A stretch of DNA of 7,125 nucleotides from JAFDVL01 sp043736395 (GCA_043736395.1 JAYTCQ010000251.1:1-7125); one strand, 5' to 3'. Counted from the first letter of the stretch, positions 1 to 6,165 are shown. Numbers and translations are program-made. Notes: generated by a model not told the origin, from the letters alone.

Positions 1-276
1 ACATGAGGCAAATAAGAAGCAGGATTGACGGAGGCTAATTTCCGCCTGATTTCCAACGCCTCGGCATATTCAGATTCTGCTGATGCCAATTCATTTTTAG
101 CGTTGTGCAAAATCGCCAGATTGTTGAGCGTCGTTGCCACATTAGGCAAATAAGAAGCAGGATTGACGGCGGCTAATTTCCGCCTGATTGCCAACGCCTC
201 GATATATTCAGGTTCCGCCGTCGCCAATTCATTTTTATCGCTGTGCAAAACCGCCAGATTGTTGAGCGTCGTCGCG
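1..276 (-). repeat. Tandem 138-bp TPR-coding repeat, two copies
   Basis: Positions 1-138 and 139-276 align without gaps and differ at about 15 of 138 positions (roughly 89 percent identical by eye). The period is 46 codons, one TPR unit each. The similarity of the copies suggests recent duplication or gene conversion. The array probably continues beyond the left edge, because copy 1 starts at the window boundary. Confidence 0.9.
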
Positions 277-950
277 CGTTTGGATTCATCGCCGTTGACG
301 AATTCGTCCAGACATTTTTGATAAAAGCTTTCAGCTTGATCGAAGCGATTGTGGTTTTGTAAAAAGTGCGCGTACTGAAATATATTAGCTTCGGTCGCAA
401 ACGCATTGATGGAACGCTGGAAATAATCGCAGGTAGCCTCCAGCCAATTCGGATTGTCATACGCGGCGCGTTCCATCAGCGCACTTAAATAATATTCATC
501 TGAACTGTGTTGGAGCTTAGGCTGAACATCTTTTTCGTAGCGTTCTTTTTCTTTGACCAGCCGATCATTTTCGTCCTGCATCTGTTCGCGTTCGCTGTCA
601 AAGACGGCTCGTGCGGCGGCGATTTCGCCTTTCTCAAAATGTTCTTTGGCGCGGCGCAAACGGTCGGTATTGATTTCGATGCGGTCGAATTCGGCGGCTA
701 ATTGCGTCACATCTTTTTTGAATTGTTCGATGATGGCTTCTAACTGCGCAATTGTCTGGCTGATTTCCAAGCGTTCTTGGGTTTCGTTTTCCGGCGTGCG
801 CGAAAATAATTTTTGTTGCGTCTGCAATTGATTCAGCAGGTCTTTGTATTCCAGCGATTTGCCGAGAACTTGTGTGACGTTGATCGGGGAGTTCGTAACG
901 TTCTGAATGCCGATGTTGAATGAGCCGTCTTGTGTGAGTTCGTTTGTCAT
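1..950 (-). CDS. Coiled-coil/TPR protein with N-terminal beta motif (C-terminus beyond window)
   Basis: The frame reads 316 codons from ATG at 950 with no stop before the left edge, so the C-terminus is missing. Residues 12-25 (NIGIQNVTNSPINV) are a short Asn/Val/Ile beta-type motif. About 40-145 is charged and heptad-like, probably coiled coil. About 150-225 has degenerate TPR helices (FQYAHFLQNHNRFDQAESFY). From 226 two near-identical 46-residue kinesin-light-chain-type TPR units begin (ATTLNNLAxLHxxKNELA...NPASYLPxV). TPRs of this kind are protein-interaction scaffolds, common in bacterial sensor and STAND-type proteins; no catalytic domain is visible in the part present. ATG at 956 is in frame and would add two residues (Met-His). 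Neither start has a clear Shine-Dalgarno, and a small hairpin (958-970) sits just upstream. The gene on its 5' side, same strand, is the 127-residue protein with a matching motif, so a two-gene unit is likely. The exact function is unknown. Confidence 0.85.
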   Translation of the reverse strand, partial: MTNELTQDGSFNIGIQNVTNSPINVTQVLGKSLEYKDLLNQLQTQQKLFSRTPENETQERLEISQTIAQLEAIIEQFKKDVTQLAAEFDRIEINTDRLRRAKEHFEKGEIAAARAVFDSEREQMQDENDRLVKEKERYEKDVQPKLQHSSDEYYLSALMERAAYDNPNWLEATCDYFQRSINAFATEANIFQYAHFLQNHNRFDQAESFYQKCLDEFVNGDESKRATTLNNLAVLHSDKNELATAEPEYIEALAIRRKLAAVNPASYLPNVATTLNNLAILHNAKNELASAESEYAEALEIRRKLASVNPASYLPH

Positions 951-957
951 GTGCATT

Positions 958-1135
958 GCACCGGCGGTGCTACGGAAATTAGCCGGAGGTGGAACCTCCG
1001 GTAGTGTTGGCGATAAAATTTGCGTCCTGACGGGACGCTGGACTTCGGTCTGTCGCCCTTTCAGGGCTTGAGAGCTTGCCACAATCGTTACCGGAGGTTT
1101 TACCTCCGGCTAATTTCCGAATGTCCTTTCAGGAC
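958..1135. repeat. Cluster of six short hairpins, with an outer 31-bp inverted repeat (REPIN-like)
   Basis: Outer arms 973-1003 and 1089-1119 are inverted copies matching at 29 of 31 positions, and the two differences lie in the loop. Each arm contains a perfect 8-bp stem with a 3-nt loop: ccggaggt/acctccgg at 983-1001 and 1091-1109. Further hairpins are gcacc-ggc-ggtgc (958-970), gcgtcc-tgacg-ggacgc (1022-1038), gccct-ttc-agggc (1055-1067) and gtcct-ttc-aggac (1123-1135). Two inverted hairpin arms around a spacer is the layout of REPIN elements, which are mobilised in trans by RAYT transposases. No such gene is present here, so this assignment is inference. The cluster fills the gap between the two minus-strand genes. 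Confidence 0.75.
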
Positions 1136-1149
1136 TTTTTAATGGAATA

Positions 1150-1533
1150 TTATTTGTTGTTGATCGTGATGGTGCTGCCCGATATATCCTGATTGGCAAT
1201 GTTGTTATTGCCTGATTGACTAATCGTATTTTGCTTGATTTCCATCGTCGCCAATTGCGCTAATAACACTTCCAATTCTTTGGCTACAACAGGATTAGCT
1301 TCCAGACGCGGCGTTAATTTTTCCGCTAATTCTTTTTGCATATCCTTGTTCGTTGGGTATTTTCCCAGTAAATTGAGCGTCGTCAATTCTTCTCCGACCA
1401 ATACACCGCGTACTTTTTCCAGAATTGCACTGCGATTTTCAAAGGCTGCTTCGGCTGATTTTTCAGTGATTTTTTCGGCGGCTTTCATGGCTAACGCTGA
1501 AATCACTCCTGCGACAATGGTTCCAATTGGCAT
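1150..1533 (-). CDS. Small helical protein with C-terminal amyloid-like/beta motif
   Basis: 127 residues, starting at ATG 1533 with a good Shine-Dalgarno (GGGAG, 1538-1542) 4 nt upstream. The N-terminus (about 3-22, IGTIVAGVISALAMKAAEKI) is a hydrophobic to amphipathic helix, not a clear signal peptide. Residues 22-97 are predicted helical and charged. Residues 101-126 switch to Asn/Gln/Ser/Ile-rich sequence, with NIANQDISGSTITI at 111-124. This layout, a helical domain of about 100 residues plus a short polar beta motif, recalls small proteins whose C-terminal motif templates onto a matching motif in a neighbouring receptor (bacterial amyloid signalling and effector-associated systems). The downstream TPR protein starts with a similar motif, which supports a pair. 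I recognise no enzyme and cannot name a family with certainty. The gene is followed by the hairpin cluster at 958-1135. Confidence 0.8.
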   Translation of the reverse strand: MPIGTIVAGVISALAMKAAEKITEKSAEAAFENRSAILEKVRGVLVGEELTTLNLLGKYPTNKDMQKELAEKLTPRLEANPVVAKELEVLLAQLATMEIKQNTISQSGNNNIANQDISGSTITINNK

Positions 1534-1665
1534 AAGTCTCCCTTTTGCTGAGTAAAAATAAAATGCTGATCGTGGAGCCGGAATATTACTTCATAATCCA
1601 CATTTCGCAATCACAAAATTTTACTCAGAATTTTAGATTTTTCTGAATCGTTTTAAGTTCCAAAT

Positions 1666-1860
1666 AGAACCTGCGGAGCAGGTGACAAGCATAAAGCCTG
1701 GGGTGCAAACCCCAGGGAAATCAGAGAGAAAATAAATAGCCCGTGAAACGGGCGATAGATCATTCGCTATCACCCGTTTCACGGGCTATCAATTTTTTTA
1801 CGCATCTTCCCTAGCGCTCACGCACTAGGCTATATGCTTGTCACCTGCTTTGCAGGTTCT
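1666..1860. repeat. 195-bp nested palindromic element (REPIN-like)
   Basis: Outer arms 1666-1699 and 1827-1860 are inverted copies matching at 31 of 34 positions. Each arm holds its own hairpin: acctgc/gcaggt around a 3-nt loop. Inside the arms are cctgggg-tgcaaa-ccccagg (1697-1716), a 23-bp stem (1736-1758 with 1767-1789, 22 of 23 paired) and cctag...ctagg near 1810-1829. No coding capacity is present and no target-site duplication is visible at the ends. The layout matches the 958-1135 and 6092-6194 elements although the arm sequences differ. Confidence 0.8.
1736..1799 (+). terminator. Large stem-loop followed by a T tract (terminator-like)
   Basis: A 23-bp stem with an 8-nt loop is followed after 3 nt by seven T residues (1793-1799) on the plus strand. 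Each stem arm is itself palindromic (cccgt-gaa-acggg at 1740-1752; cccgt-ttc-acggg at 1773-1785). No plus-strand gene lies upstream, so termination may be incidental to its being part of the repeat. It could shield the membrane-protein gene from read-through. The single mismatch (C1753/A1772) would be a G-U pair in minus-strand RNA. Confidence 0.45.
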
Positions 1861-1982
1861 CTTCGGAAGGAATTTTAATTTTTATTCTTGTCTCTCAATT
1901 GGATTTTTATCATTCGCGGTTCCTGTTTTTTTCAGCCAACTCCGCTTACTCCAGTGAAGAAGAATTTTCGATGGGGGGATTT

Positions 1983-2474
1983 ATGAAACGTCTTCTAACT
2001 TCGCGGTTTCCGTTGGTTGTACGCGCGTTTGCGTTGGCGGGAATGGTGCTGCCATTCGGGATTGTAATGCACTTCGTTTTGCCGCTTATTGTACAAACTT
2101 CTGTTTTGTCTGAATGGCGATGGGCGGTAGTTGCCATAGCCGTGTTTCAGATTTTGTTTTTAGTGATTTTTATCCTCCGGCTGAAGGATGTTTGGATAGA
2201 TGAAAATTATTTGTATCTGACTACGATGTTTAGAAATTTAGAGATACCGCTGGAGGCAATCGCTTCGGTGACGGAGGATCCGCGCGGGAGAATTACGCAG
2301 ATCAAAATTATTTTTGCCCGACAAACAGGCATTGGCAACAGCCTGACGTTCATCCCGTATTTTACATTTCGATTCTTCCAAAAACATCCGGCGGTGGAGG
2401 AAATTATGCAGTTTGTGAAAAGTAAGGAAAGGCGAATGCAAGATCATCATGCTGCCGCAAATTCGGTATATTGA
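1983..2474 (+). CDS. Two-helix membrane protein with beta-rich (PH-like) cytosolic domain
   Basis: 163 residues from ATG 1983 to TGA 2472-2474; the function is unknown. Hydrophobic segments at about 12-38 and 46-67 form a membrane hairpin after a basic N-terminus (MKRLLTSR). Residues about 68-130 (KDVWIDENYLYLTTMF...IPLEAIASVTEDPRG...) alternate as short beta strands in the manner of bacterial PH-like membrane proteins. The C-terminus is helical and charged. ATG 1983 was chosen because a G-rich run (1973-1978) precedes it, although the spacing is short; ATG 1971 is an in-frame alternative adding four residues. It is the only plus-strand gene and its last 28 nt overlap the 3' end of xisI on the other strand. 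Confidence 0.65.
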   Translation: MKRLLTSRFPLVVRAFALAGMVLPFGIVMHFVLPLIVQTSVLSEWRWAVVAIAVFQILFLVIFILRLKDVWIDENYLYLTTMFRNLEIPLEAIASVTEDPRGRITQIKIIFARQTGIGNSLTFIPYFTFRFFQKHPAVEEIMQFVKSKERRMQDHHAAANSVY

Positions 2475-2782
2475 CGCTTGTAGGGCGCGTGAAAGCCGAG
2501 CACGATATCTTCTTTCGGAATGCCTCGCTCGACCAGTTTTTCAGCAATTAATAAATCTGTAGCATTTTGCTGAATCCAGACTTTTCCATCCTTAATGTCT
2601 ATGTGAATCGAGATTCCGTAAGTGCGTTTCATCCCGCGCCAACCGTTGTTGAGAATTTGATAATGGTCGCGCACTGTATCAAACAACAATTGCGTTTCTA
2701 TTTCAGGATGCGCACTTTTGTAACTACCGATTTCTGCCAAGACTGACTGAATAATTTCACGGTAAACGGTTATTTTATCCAT
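2447..2782 (-). CDS. xisI: XisI family protein (fdxN element excision controlling factor-like)
   Basis: 111 residues, typical full length for XisI. Recognised by overall sequence, including IHIDIKDGKVWIQQNATD (59-76), IAEKLVERGIPKEDIVLGFH (79-98) and the conserved ending near YTEFA. In Anabaena/Nostoc, XisI and XisH are needed together with the recombinase XisF for excision of the fdxN element. The biochemical role is not established, and xisHI pairs occur widely without that element. The start at 2782 has GAGGA (2792-2796) 9 nt upstream and overlaps the end of xisH by 13 nt, indicating translational coupling. It converges with the plus-strand membrane gene and overlaps it by 28 nt. Confidence 0.9.
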   Translation of the reverse strand: MDKITVYREIIQSVLAEIGSYKSAHPEIETQLLFDTVRDHYQILNNGWRGMKRTYGISIHIDIKDGKVWIQQNATDLLIAEKLVERGIPKEDIVLGFHAPYKRQYTEFAAA

Positions 2783-3186
2783 TGCAAAAGTTCCTCACTA
2801 TCAGAATTGTAGACAATTATTTTCAACTGATGCTCTGTCAAAGTTGCTGCAATAAGTTCATAGCGAAAAAAAGTTTCATAAGTATCTTGTGGCACAGCCA
2901 GAAACAATAAGCGTTCAGGTTCCTCTTTGCGCAACGCCGCTTTGTAATTGATGAATTGCCCCAAGGCCGTGTGAAATTCATACAGATCTGACGAGCCTAT
3001 GAAGCTTTTGATTTCAACGGCGATCTTCTCTGCGCCTTTTTGCGCGGCAATCAATTTTTCTGCTCCTAAATCAACATACGCAACAGTGAAGCCGAAATCT
3101 AATCTGTATGGATCATGCGTAATCGTCCAATCGTCTTTGATGAGCGCATTTTTTACTGCGTCATGGAATTTGTCTCTGGCTGCCAT
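2770..3186 (-). CDS. xisH: XisH family protein (PD-(D/E)XK nuclease-like fold)
   Basis: 138 residues, full length for XisH. The core AEKLIAAQKGAEKIAVEIKS (42-61) contains a strand-borne Glu-x-Lys (E58, K60). With an acidic residue upstream (D39) and Q77 in the following helix (ALGQFINY), this fits a PD-(D/E)XK nuclease-type active site. Nuclease activity is inference. Partner of XisI, whose gene starts inside the 3' end of this one. Start ATG 3186 has GGAG (3195-3198) 8 nt upstream. That Shine-Dalgarno directly abuts the T tract of the terminator behind ppdK, so little room is left for a promoter. A weak TTGCAA-17-CACAAT pair on the minus strand within the terminator region is the best candidate. 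No recombinase gene is adjacent. Confidence 0.9.
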   Translation of the reverse strand: MAARDKFHDAVKNALIKDDWTITHDPYRLDFGFTVAYVDLGAEKLIAAQKGAEKIAVEIKSFIGSSDLYEFHTALGQFINYKAALRKEEPERLLFLAVPQDTYETFFRYELIAATLTEHQLKIIVYNSDSEELLQWIK

Positions 3187-3198
3187 TGCATTTACTCC

Positions 3199-3246
3199 AA
3201 AAAAACGCGAAATCCAGAATCATTGTGAGTCTGAATTTCGCGTTTT
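3199..3246 (-). terminator. Rho-independent terminator downstream of ppdK
   Basis: Arms 3202-3218 and 3230-3246 pair over 17 positions. The one non-Watson-Crick position (3214/3234) becomes G-U in minus-strand RNA. The loop is 11 nt. Reading on the minus strand, the stem runs into seven T (3205-3199). It lies 40-90 nt past the ppdK stop and ends right at the xisH ribosome binding site. Confidence 0.8.
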
Positions 3247-3256
3247 GCAATTCGGA

Positions 3257-3279
3257 AGGACAAACAGGATGTTTATCCT
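3257..3279 (-). repeat. Short hairpin after the ppdK stop codon
   Basis: Arms aggacaaaca (3257-3266) and tgtttatcct (3270-3279) pair with a 3-nt loop. The single mismatch is G-U in minus-strand RNA. It starts 9 nt past the ppdK stop and may protect the mRNA 3' end, or be another member of the triloop palindromes seen in the other gaps. Confidence 0.6.
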
Positions 3280-3287
3280 ACACTTTT

Positions 3288-6068
3288 TTACATCATCGTT
3301 TTCGCCAAAGCTGCGCCGCTTTCATCGGCCAGAGCCGCCTGTGCTGCTGCGAGTAATGCAATCGGTACACGGTAAGGTGAACAGCTGACGTAGTTCATCC
3401 CGACGCGATGGCAGAAGCCTACGGATTCGGGATCGCCGCCGTGTTCGCCGCAGATGCCGATCTTCAGGTTCTTCTTGGTCGAGCGACCTTTTTGAATGCC
3501 GATCTCGACGAGTTGTCCGACGCCTTCCTGATCTAAAACCTGGAAAGGATCGTCGCCGTAAATTTTCTTGTCTACATACGCAGGCAGGAATTTTCCGGCG
3601 TCGTCGCGGCTTAGTCCTAACGCCATCTGCGTTAAATCGTTCGTACCGAAGCTGAAGAATTCTGCGACTTCGGCGATCTTGTTCGCAGTCAACGCAGCAC
3701 GTGGGACTTCGATCATTGTGCCGAGCAGATAATCAACCGTGACGCCTTCTTTGGCGAAGACTTCAGCGGCGACGGCGCGGACGACATCAGCTTGCAATTT
3801 TAATTCGGCTACATTGCCAACCAACGGAATCATGATTTCCGGTTTGACGGTTTTGCCTTCCTTCTGAACGATCACGGCTGCCTCGAAAATCGCGCGGGCT
3901 TGCATCTGCGTGATTTCAGGGTAGACGATGCCCAGCCGACATCCACGATGACCGAGCATCGGATTGAATTCGTGCAGTTGTTCGACGCGAGCCTTGGCTT
4001 CTTTGAAGTTCATTTTGATCTTCTTTGCCAACTCTTTCAGCGTTGCGTCGTCGTGCGGAACGAATTCATGCAAGGGCGGATCGAGAGTACGAATCGTGAC
4101 AGGGAAGCCGTCCATCGCACGGAAAATTCCAACGAAATCTTCGCGTTGCAATTCCAGTAATTCCGCCAAAGCTCCGTTATAAAGTTCGCTCGGGCGTTTG
4201 AATTTTTTCTGAATTTCTTTGACGCGTTTTTTGGCTTCGACTTTCTTCTCGCCTGAAGCTTTGGCGACGTCGGCTTGCGCGATGAGCAAGTTTGATTCGA
4301 CGGATTTGTATTCAGTCGAAGACAAAATCATCTGGCGTACGCTGTCAATTCTGACGCCTTCAAAAAACATGTGTTCGGTGCGGCAAAGGCCGATGCCTTC
4401 AGCTCCGAAGCCACGTGCGACTTCAGCGTCGTGCGGAGTATCGGCGTTGGCGCGTACGTCCAATTTACGATATTCATGCACGTATTCCATCAAGGTTTTG
4501 AAATTGCCACTGACTTCAGGATTGATGAGCGGAACTTCGCCGAGGATGACTTCTCCGGTCGAACCGTTGAGCGTGATCGAATCACCTTTTTTGATTGTGT
4601 TGCCGTTGAGTTCAGCGGTTTGATTCGCGTAGTCAACTTTCAATTCGCCAAGTCCCGCGACGCAGCATTTGCCCATTCCGCGAGCAACTACGGCAGCGTG
4701 CGAAGTCATTCCACCGCGAGCGGTTAAAATTGCCTGCGCGGCGACCATTCCGTGAAAATCTTCCGGTGAAGTTTCAATACGGAGCAGGATTACTTTTTCG
4801 CCCGTCTTCGCCATTTCTTCGGCTTCGTCTGGATCAAAAACGACCTTACCAGTCGCAGCTCCGGGTGAAGCGGGAAGTCCGGTTCCGATGACATTGACCT
4901 GTGCTTTCGGGTCAATCATTGGATGCAGCAATTGATCAAGCTGCGCGGGTTCGACGCGTGAAATCGCGGTCTTTTTATCAATGACACCTTCGTTGACCAT
5001 GTCTACGGCGATCTTCACGGCAGCCGCGCCAGTGCGCTTCGCGTTACGTGTTTGCAGCATATAAAGCGTGCCGCGTTCGATGGTAAATTCGAGGTCTTGC
5101 ACGTCTTTGTAATGTGTTTCAAGCTTCTGCGCGAGTCCCACAAATTGACGATACATTTCCGGCATCTCTTCGTTGAGCTGCGCAATTTTCTTCGGCGTAC
5201 GGATTCCCGCGACGACGTCTTCGCCCTGCGCATTTTGCAGATATTCGCCGTAAATGACGCGTTCGCCAGTGGCTACGTCACGGGTGAAAGCAACGCCAGT
5301 CCCGGAATCTTCGCCGAGGTTTCCGTAAACCATGGTTTGAATATTGACGGCGGTTCCGAGGTTGTCGTCAATTTTGTTGATGCGGCGATAATCTTTGGCG
5401 CGGCGTCCATTCCACGAAGCGAAAACGGCTATGACCGCCAATTGCAATTGCGTTTGCGGATCAGTGGGAAAATCTTTGCCGGTTTCTTTTTTGACGAGAA
5501 TTTTGTAATCGCCGACTACTTTGGCAAGCGTATCCGCGCCGACCAGCGTATCTTCTTTGACGTCTAAGCCGTGTTTGTAGCCTTCAAAAATATGTTCGAA
5601 TTTTTCAGATTCAATGCCGAGCACAATTTTGCCGAACAGTTGAATGAAACGGCGATGCGCGTCCCAGGCAAAGCGTTCGTTGCCGGAAATTTTTGCCAGC
5701 GCGTCACGCGTGTCGTCGTTCAAGCCCAGATTTAAGACGGTGTCCATCATTCCAGGCATTGAAAATTTCGCACCAGAGCGAACGGAAACAAGCAGCGGAT
5801 TTTCGGTGCCACCGAATTGTTTTCCAGTTGCGGCTTCGACATCCTTGATGCCTTGCAGCACTTCGTCGAGCATTCCTTTGGGGAATTTTTCGCCTTCGTC
5901 GTAATAGGAATTACAGGCTTCGGTGGTGATCGTGAAACCTGGCGGCACAGGCAATCCGGCGTTGGTCATTTCTGCCAAATTTGCGCCTTTGCCTCCGAGC
6001 AAATCTTTCATCGTGGTGTTGCCTTCGGCTTTCCCGTTGGCAAAAATATAAACATATTTTGTAGACAT
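3288..6068 (-). CDS. ppdK: Pyruvate, phosphate dikinase
   Basis: 926 residues. PPDK interconverts ATP, phosphate and pyruvate with AMP, pyrophosphate and PEP through a phospho-histidine; it is cytosolic and links glycolysis with gluconeogenesis. Domains in order: ATP-grasp nucleotide-binding region about 1-350 (GGKGANLAEMTNAGLPVPPG at 25-44); swivelling phospho-His domain about 390-510 with GGMTSHAAVVARGMGKCC, catalytic His457; PEP/pyruvate TIM barrel about 525-926 with R563 (LCRTEHMFF), R660 (TIRTLDPPLHEF), E787, N810-D811 (FGTNDLTQ) and active-site Cys873 (GICGEHGG). All key residues are present. It is about 50 residues longer than the classic 874-residue enzyme, mostly from a Lys/Ala-rich insert at about 588-630. 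Start ATG 6068 has a GGAG-type site (6081-6085) about 12 nt upstream. A hairpin (6096-6115) lies in the leader. Upstream neighbour is recO; downstream is a terminator. Confidence 0.98.
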   Translation of the reverse strand: MSTKYVYIFANGKAEGNTTMKDLLGGKGANLAEMTNAGLPVPPGFTITTEACNSYYDEGEKFPKGMLDEVLQGIKDVEAATGKQFGGTENPLLVSVRSGAKFSMPGMMDTVLNLGLNDDTRDALAKISGNERFAWDAHRRFIQLFGKIVLGIESEKFEHIFEGYKHGLDVKEDTLVGADTLAKVVGDYKILVKKETGKDFPTDPQTQLQLAVIAVFASWNGRRAKDYRRINKIDDNLGTAVNIQTMVYGNLGEDSGTGVAFTRDVATGERVIYGEYLQNAQGEDVVAGIRTPKKIAQLNEEMPEMYRQFVGLAQKLETHYKDVQDLEFTIERGTLYMLQTRNAKRTGAAAVKIAVDMVNEGVIDKKTAISRVEPAQLDQLLHPMIDPKAQVNVIGTGLPASPGAATGKVVFDPDEAEEMAKTGEKVILLRIETSPEDFHGMVAAQAILTARGGMTSHAAVVARGMGKCCVAGLGELKVDYANQTAELNGNTIKKGDSITLNGSTGEVILGEVPLINPEVSGNFKTLMEYVHEYRKLDVRANADTPHDAEVARGFGAEGIGLCRTEHMFFEGVRIDSVRQMILSSTEYKSVESNLLIAQADVAKASGEKKVEAKKRVKEIQKKFKRPSELYNGALAELLELQREDFVGIFRAMDGFPVTIRTLDPPLHEFVPHDDATLKELAKKIKMNFKEAKARVEQLHEFNPMLGHRGCRLGIVYPEITQMQARAIFEAAVIVQKEGKTVKPEIMIPLVGNVAELKLQADVVRAVAAEVFAKEGVTVDYLLGTMIEVPRAALTANKIAEVAEFFSFGTNDLTQMALGLSRDDAGKFLPAYVDKKIYGDDPFQVLDQEGVGQLVEIGIQKGRSTKKNLKIGICGEHGGDPESVGFCHRVGMNYVSCSPYRVPIALLAAAQAALADESGAALAKTMM

Positions 6069-6144
6069 TATCTTCTGTATCTCCTCGAAAAGTAGCGCAA
6101 ACTTTCTAGTTTGCGTGTGTCTTTATTTGATAATTTCAGGTTTT

Positions 6145-6150
6145 CTTATA
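6145..6150 (-). promoter_or_regulatory. Possible -10 box for ppdK
   Basis: On the minus strand this reads TATAAG, matching five of six consensus positions. It lies within the spacer of the inverted repeat and about 75 nt before the ppdK start. The best upstream box (TTGCGT) is at a 19-nt spacing, which is long. The same A+T-rich site holds TATAAT on the plus strand (6147-6152), so chance is a real alternative. Confidence 0.25.
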
Positions 6151-6165
6151 ATTGTCTTGATGGGC

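Larger units (their letters stand above)
1534..1982. other. 449-bp gene-free interval between divergent genes
   Basis: I find no convincing gene here. The 1534-1665 part is A+T-rich and must hold the promoter of the minus-strand 127-residue gene. A weak candidate on the minus strand is TTGCGA, 16 nt, TAATAT; each box matches the consensus only partly. The 1666-1860 part is a nested palindrome, listed separately. The 1861-1982 part is the leader of the plus-strand membrane protein. An in-frame TTG at 1899 would extend that protein, but the added residues look like translated leader. Confidence 0.6.

Noticed and set aside
173..460. Minus-strand 95-codon frame at the left end
   Set aside because: It is out of frame with the TPR gene, which covers the same bases with clear repeat structure.
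507..831. Two plus-strand frames opposite the TPR gene
   Set aside because: They are antisense to the coiled-coil region. The Phe/Ala-rich products reflect reversed Lys/Glu/Gln codons.
958..1135. CRISPR array
   Set aside because: The repeated units are inverted and not direct, the spacing is irregular, and no cas gene is present.
1123..1140. Stem plus five T as a plus-strand terminator
   Set aside because: No plus-strand gene lies upstream, and the stem is one of six similar hairpins of the repeat cluster, so the T run is probably incidental.
1666..1860. Insertion sequence or MITE with terminal inverted repeats
   Set aside because: No target-site duplication is visible and the arms are internally palindromic, which fits REPIN-type elements better than MITEs. 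There is no transposase.
1899..1982. TTG-started extension of the membrane protein
   Set aside because: There is no ribosome binding site at 1899, the extra 28 residues do not look conserved in type, and two ATG codons (1971, 1983) fit better with the basic N-terminus before the first membrane helix.
2447..3186. Part of an integrated fdxN-type excision element
   Set aside because: No site-specific recombinase, direct-repeat borders or nitrogen-fixation gene is visible in the window.
5052..5567. Long plus-strand open frame inside ppdK
   Set aside because: It is antisense to a strongly conserved gene, its translation is low-complexity and unlike any family I know, and such shadows are common opposite G+C-biased third positions. 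The same applies to the other plus-strand frames across 3288-6068 and 6252-7052.
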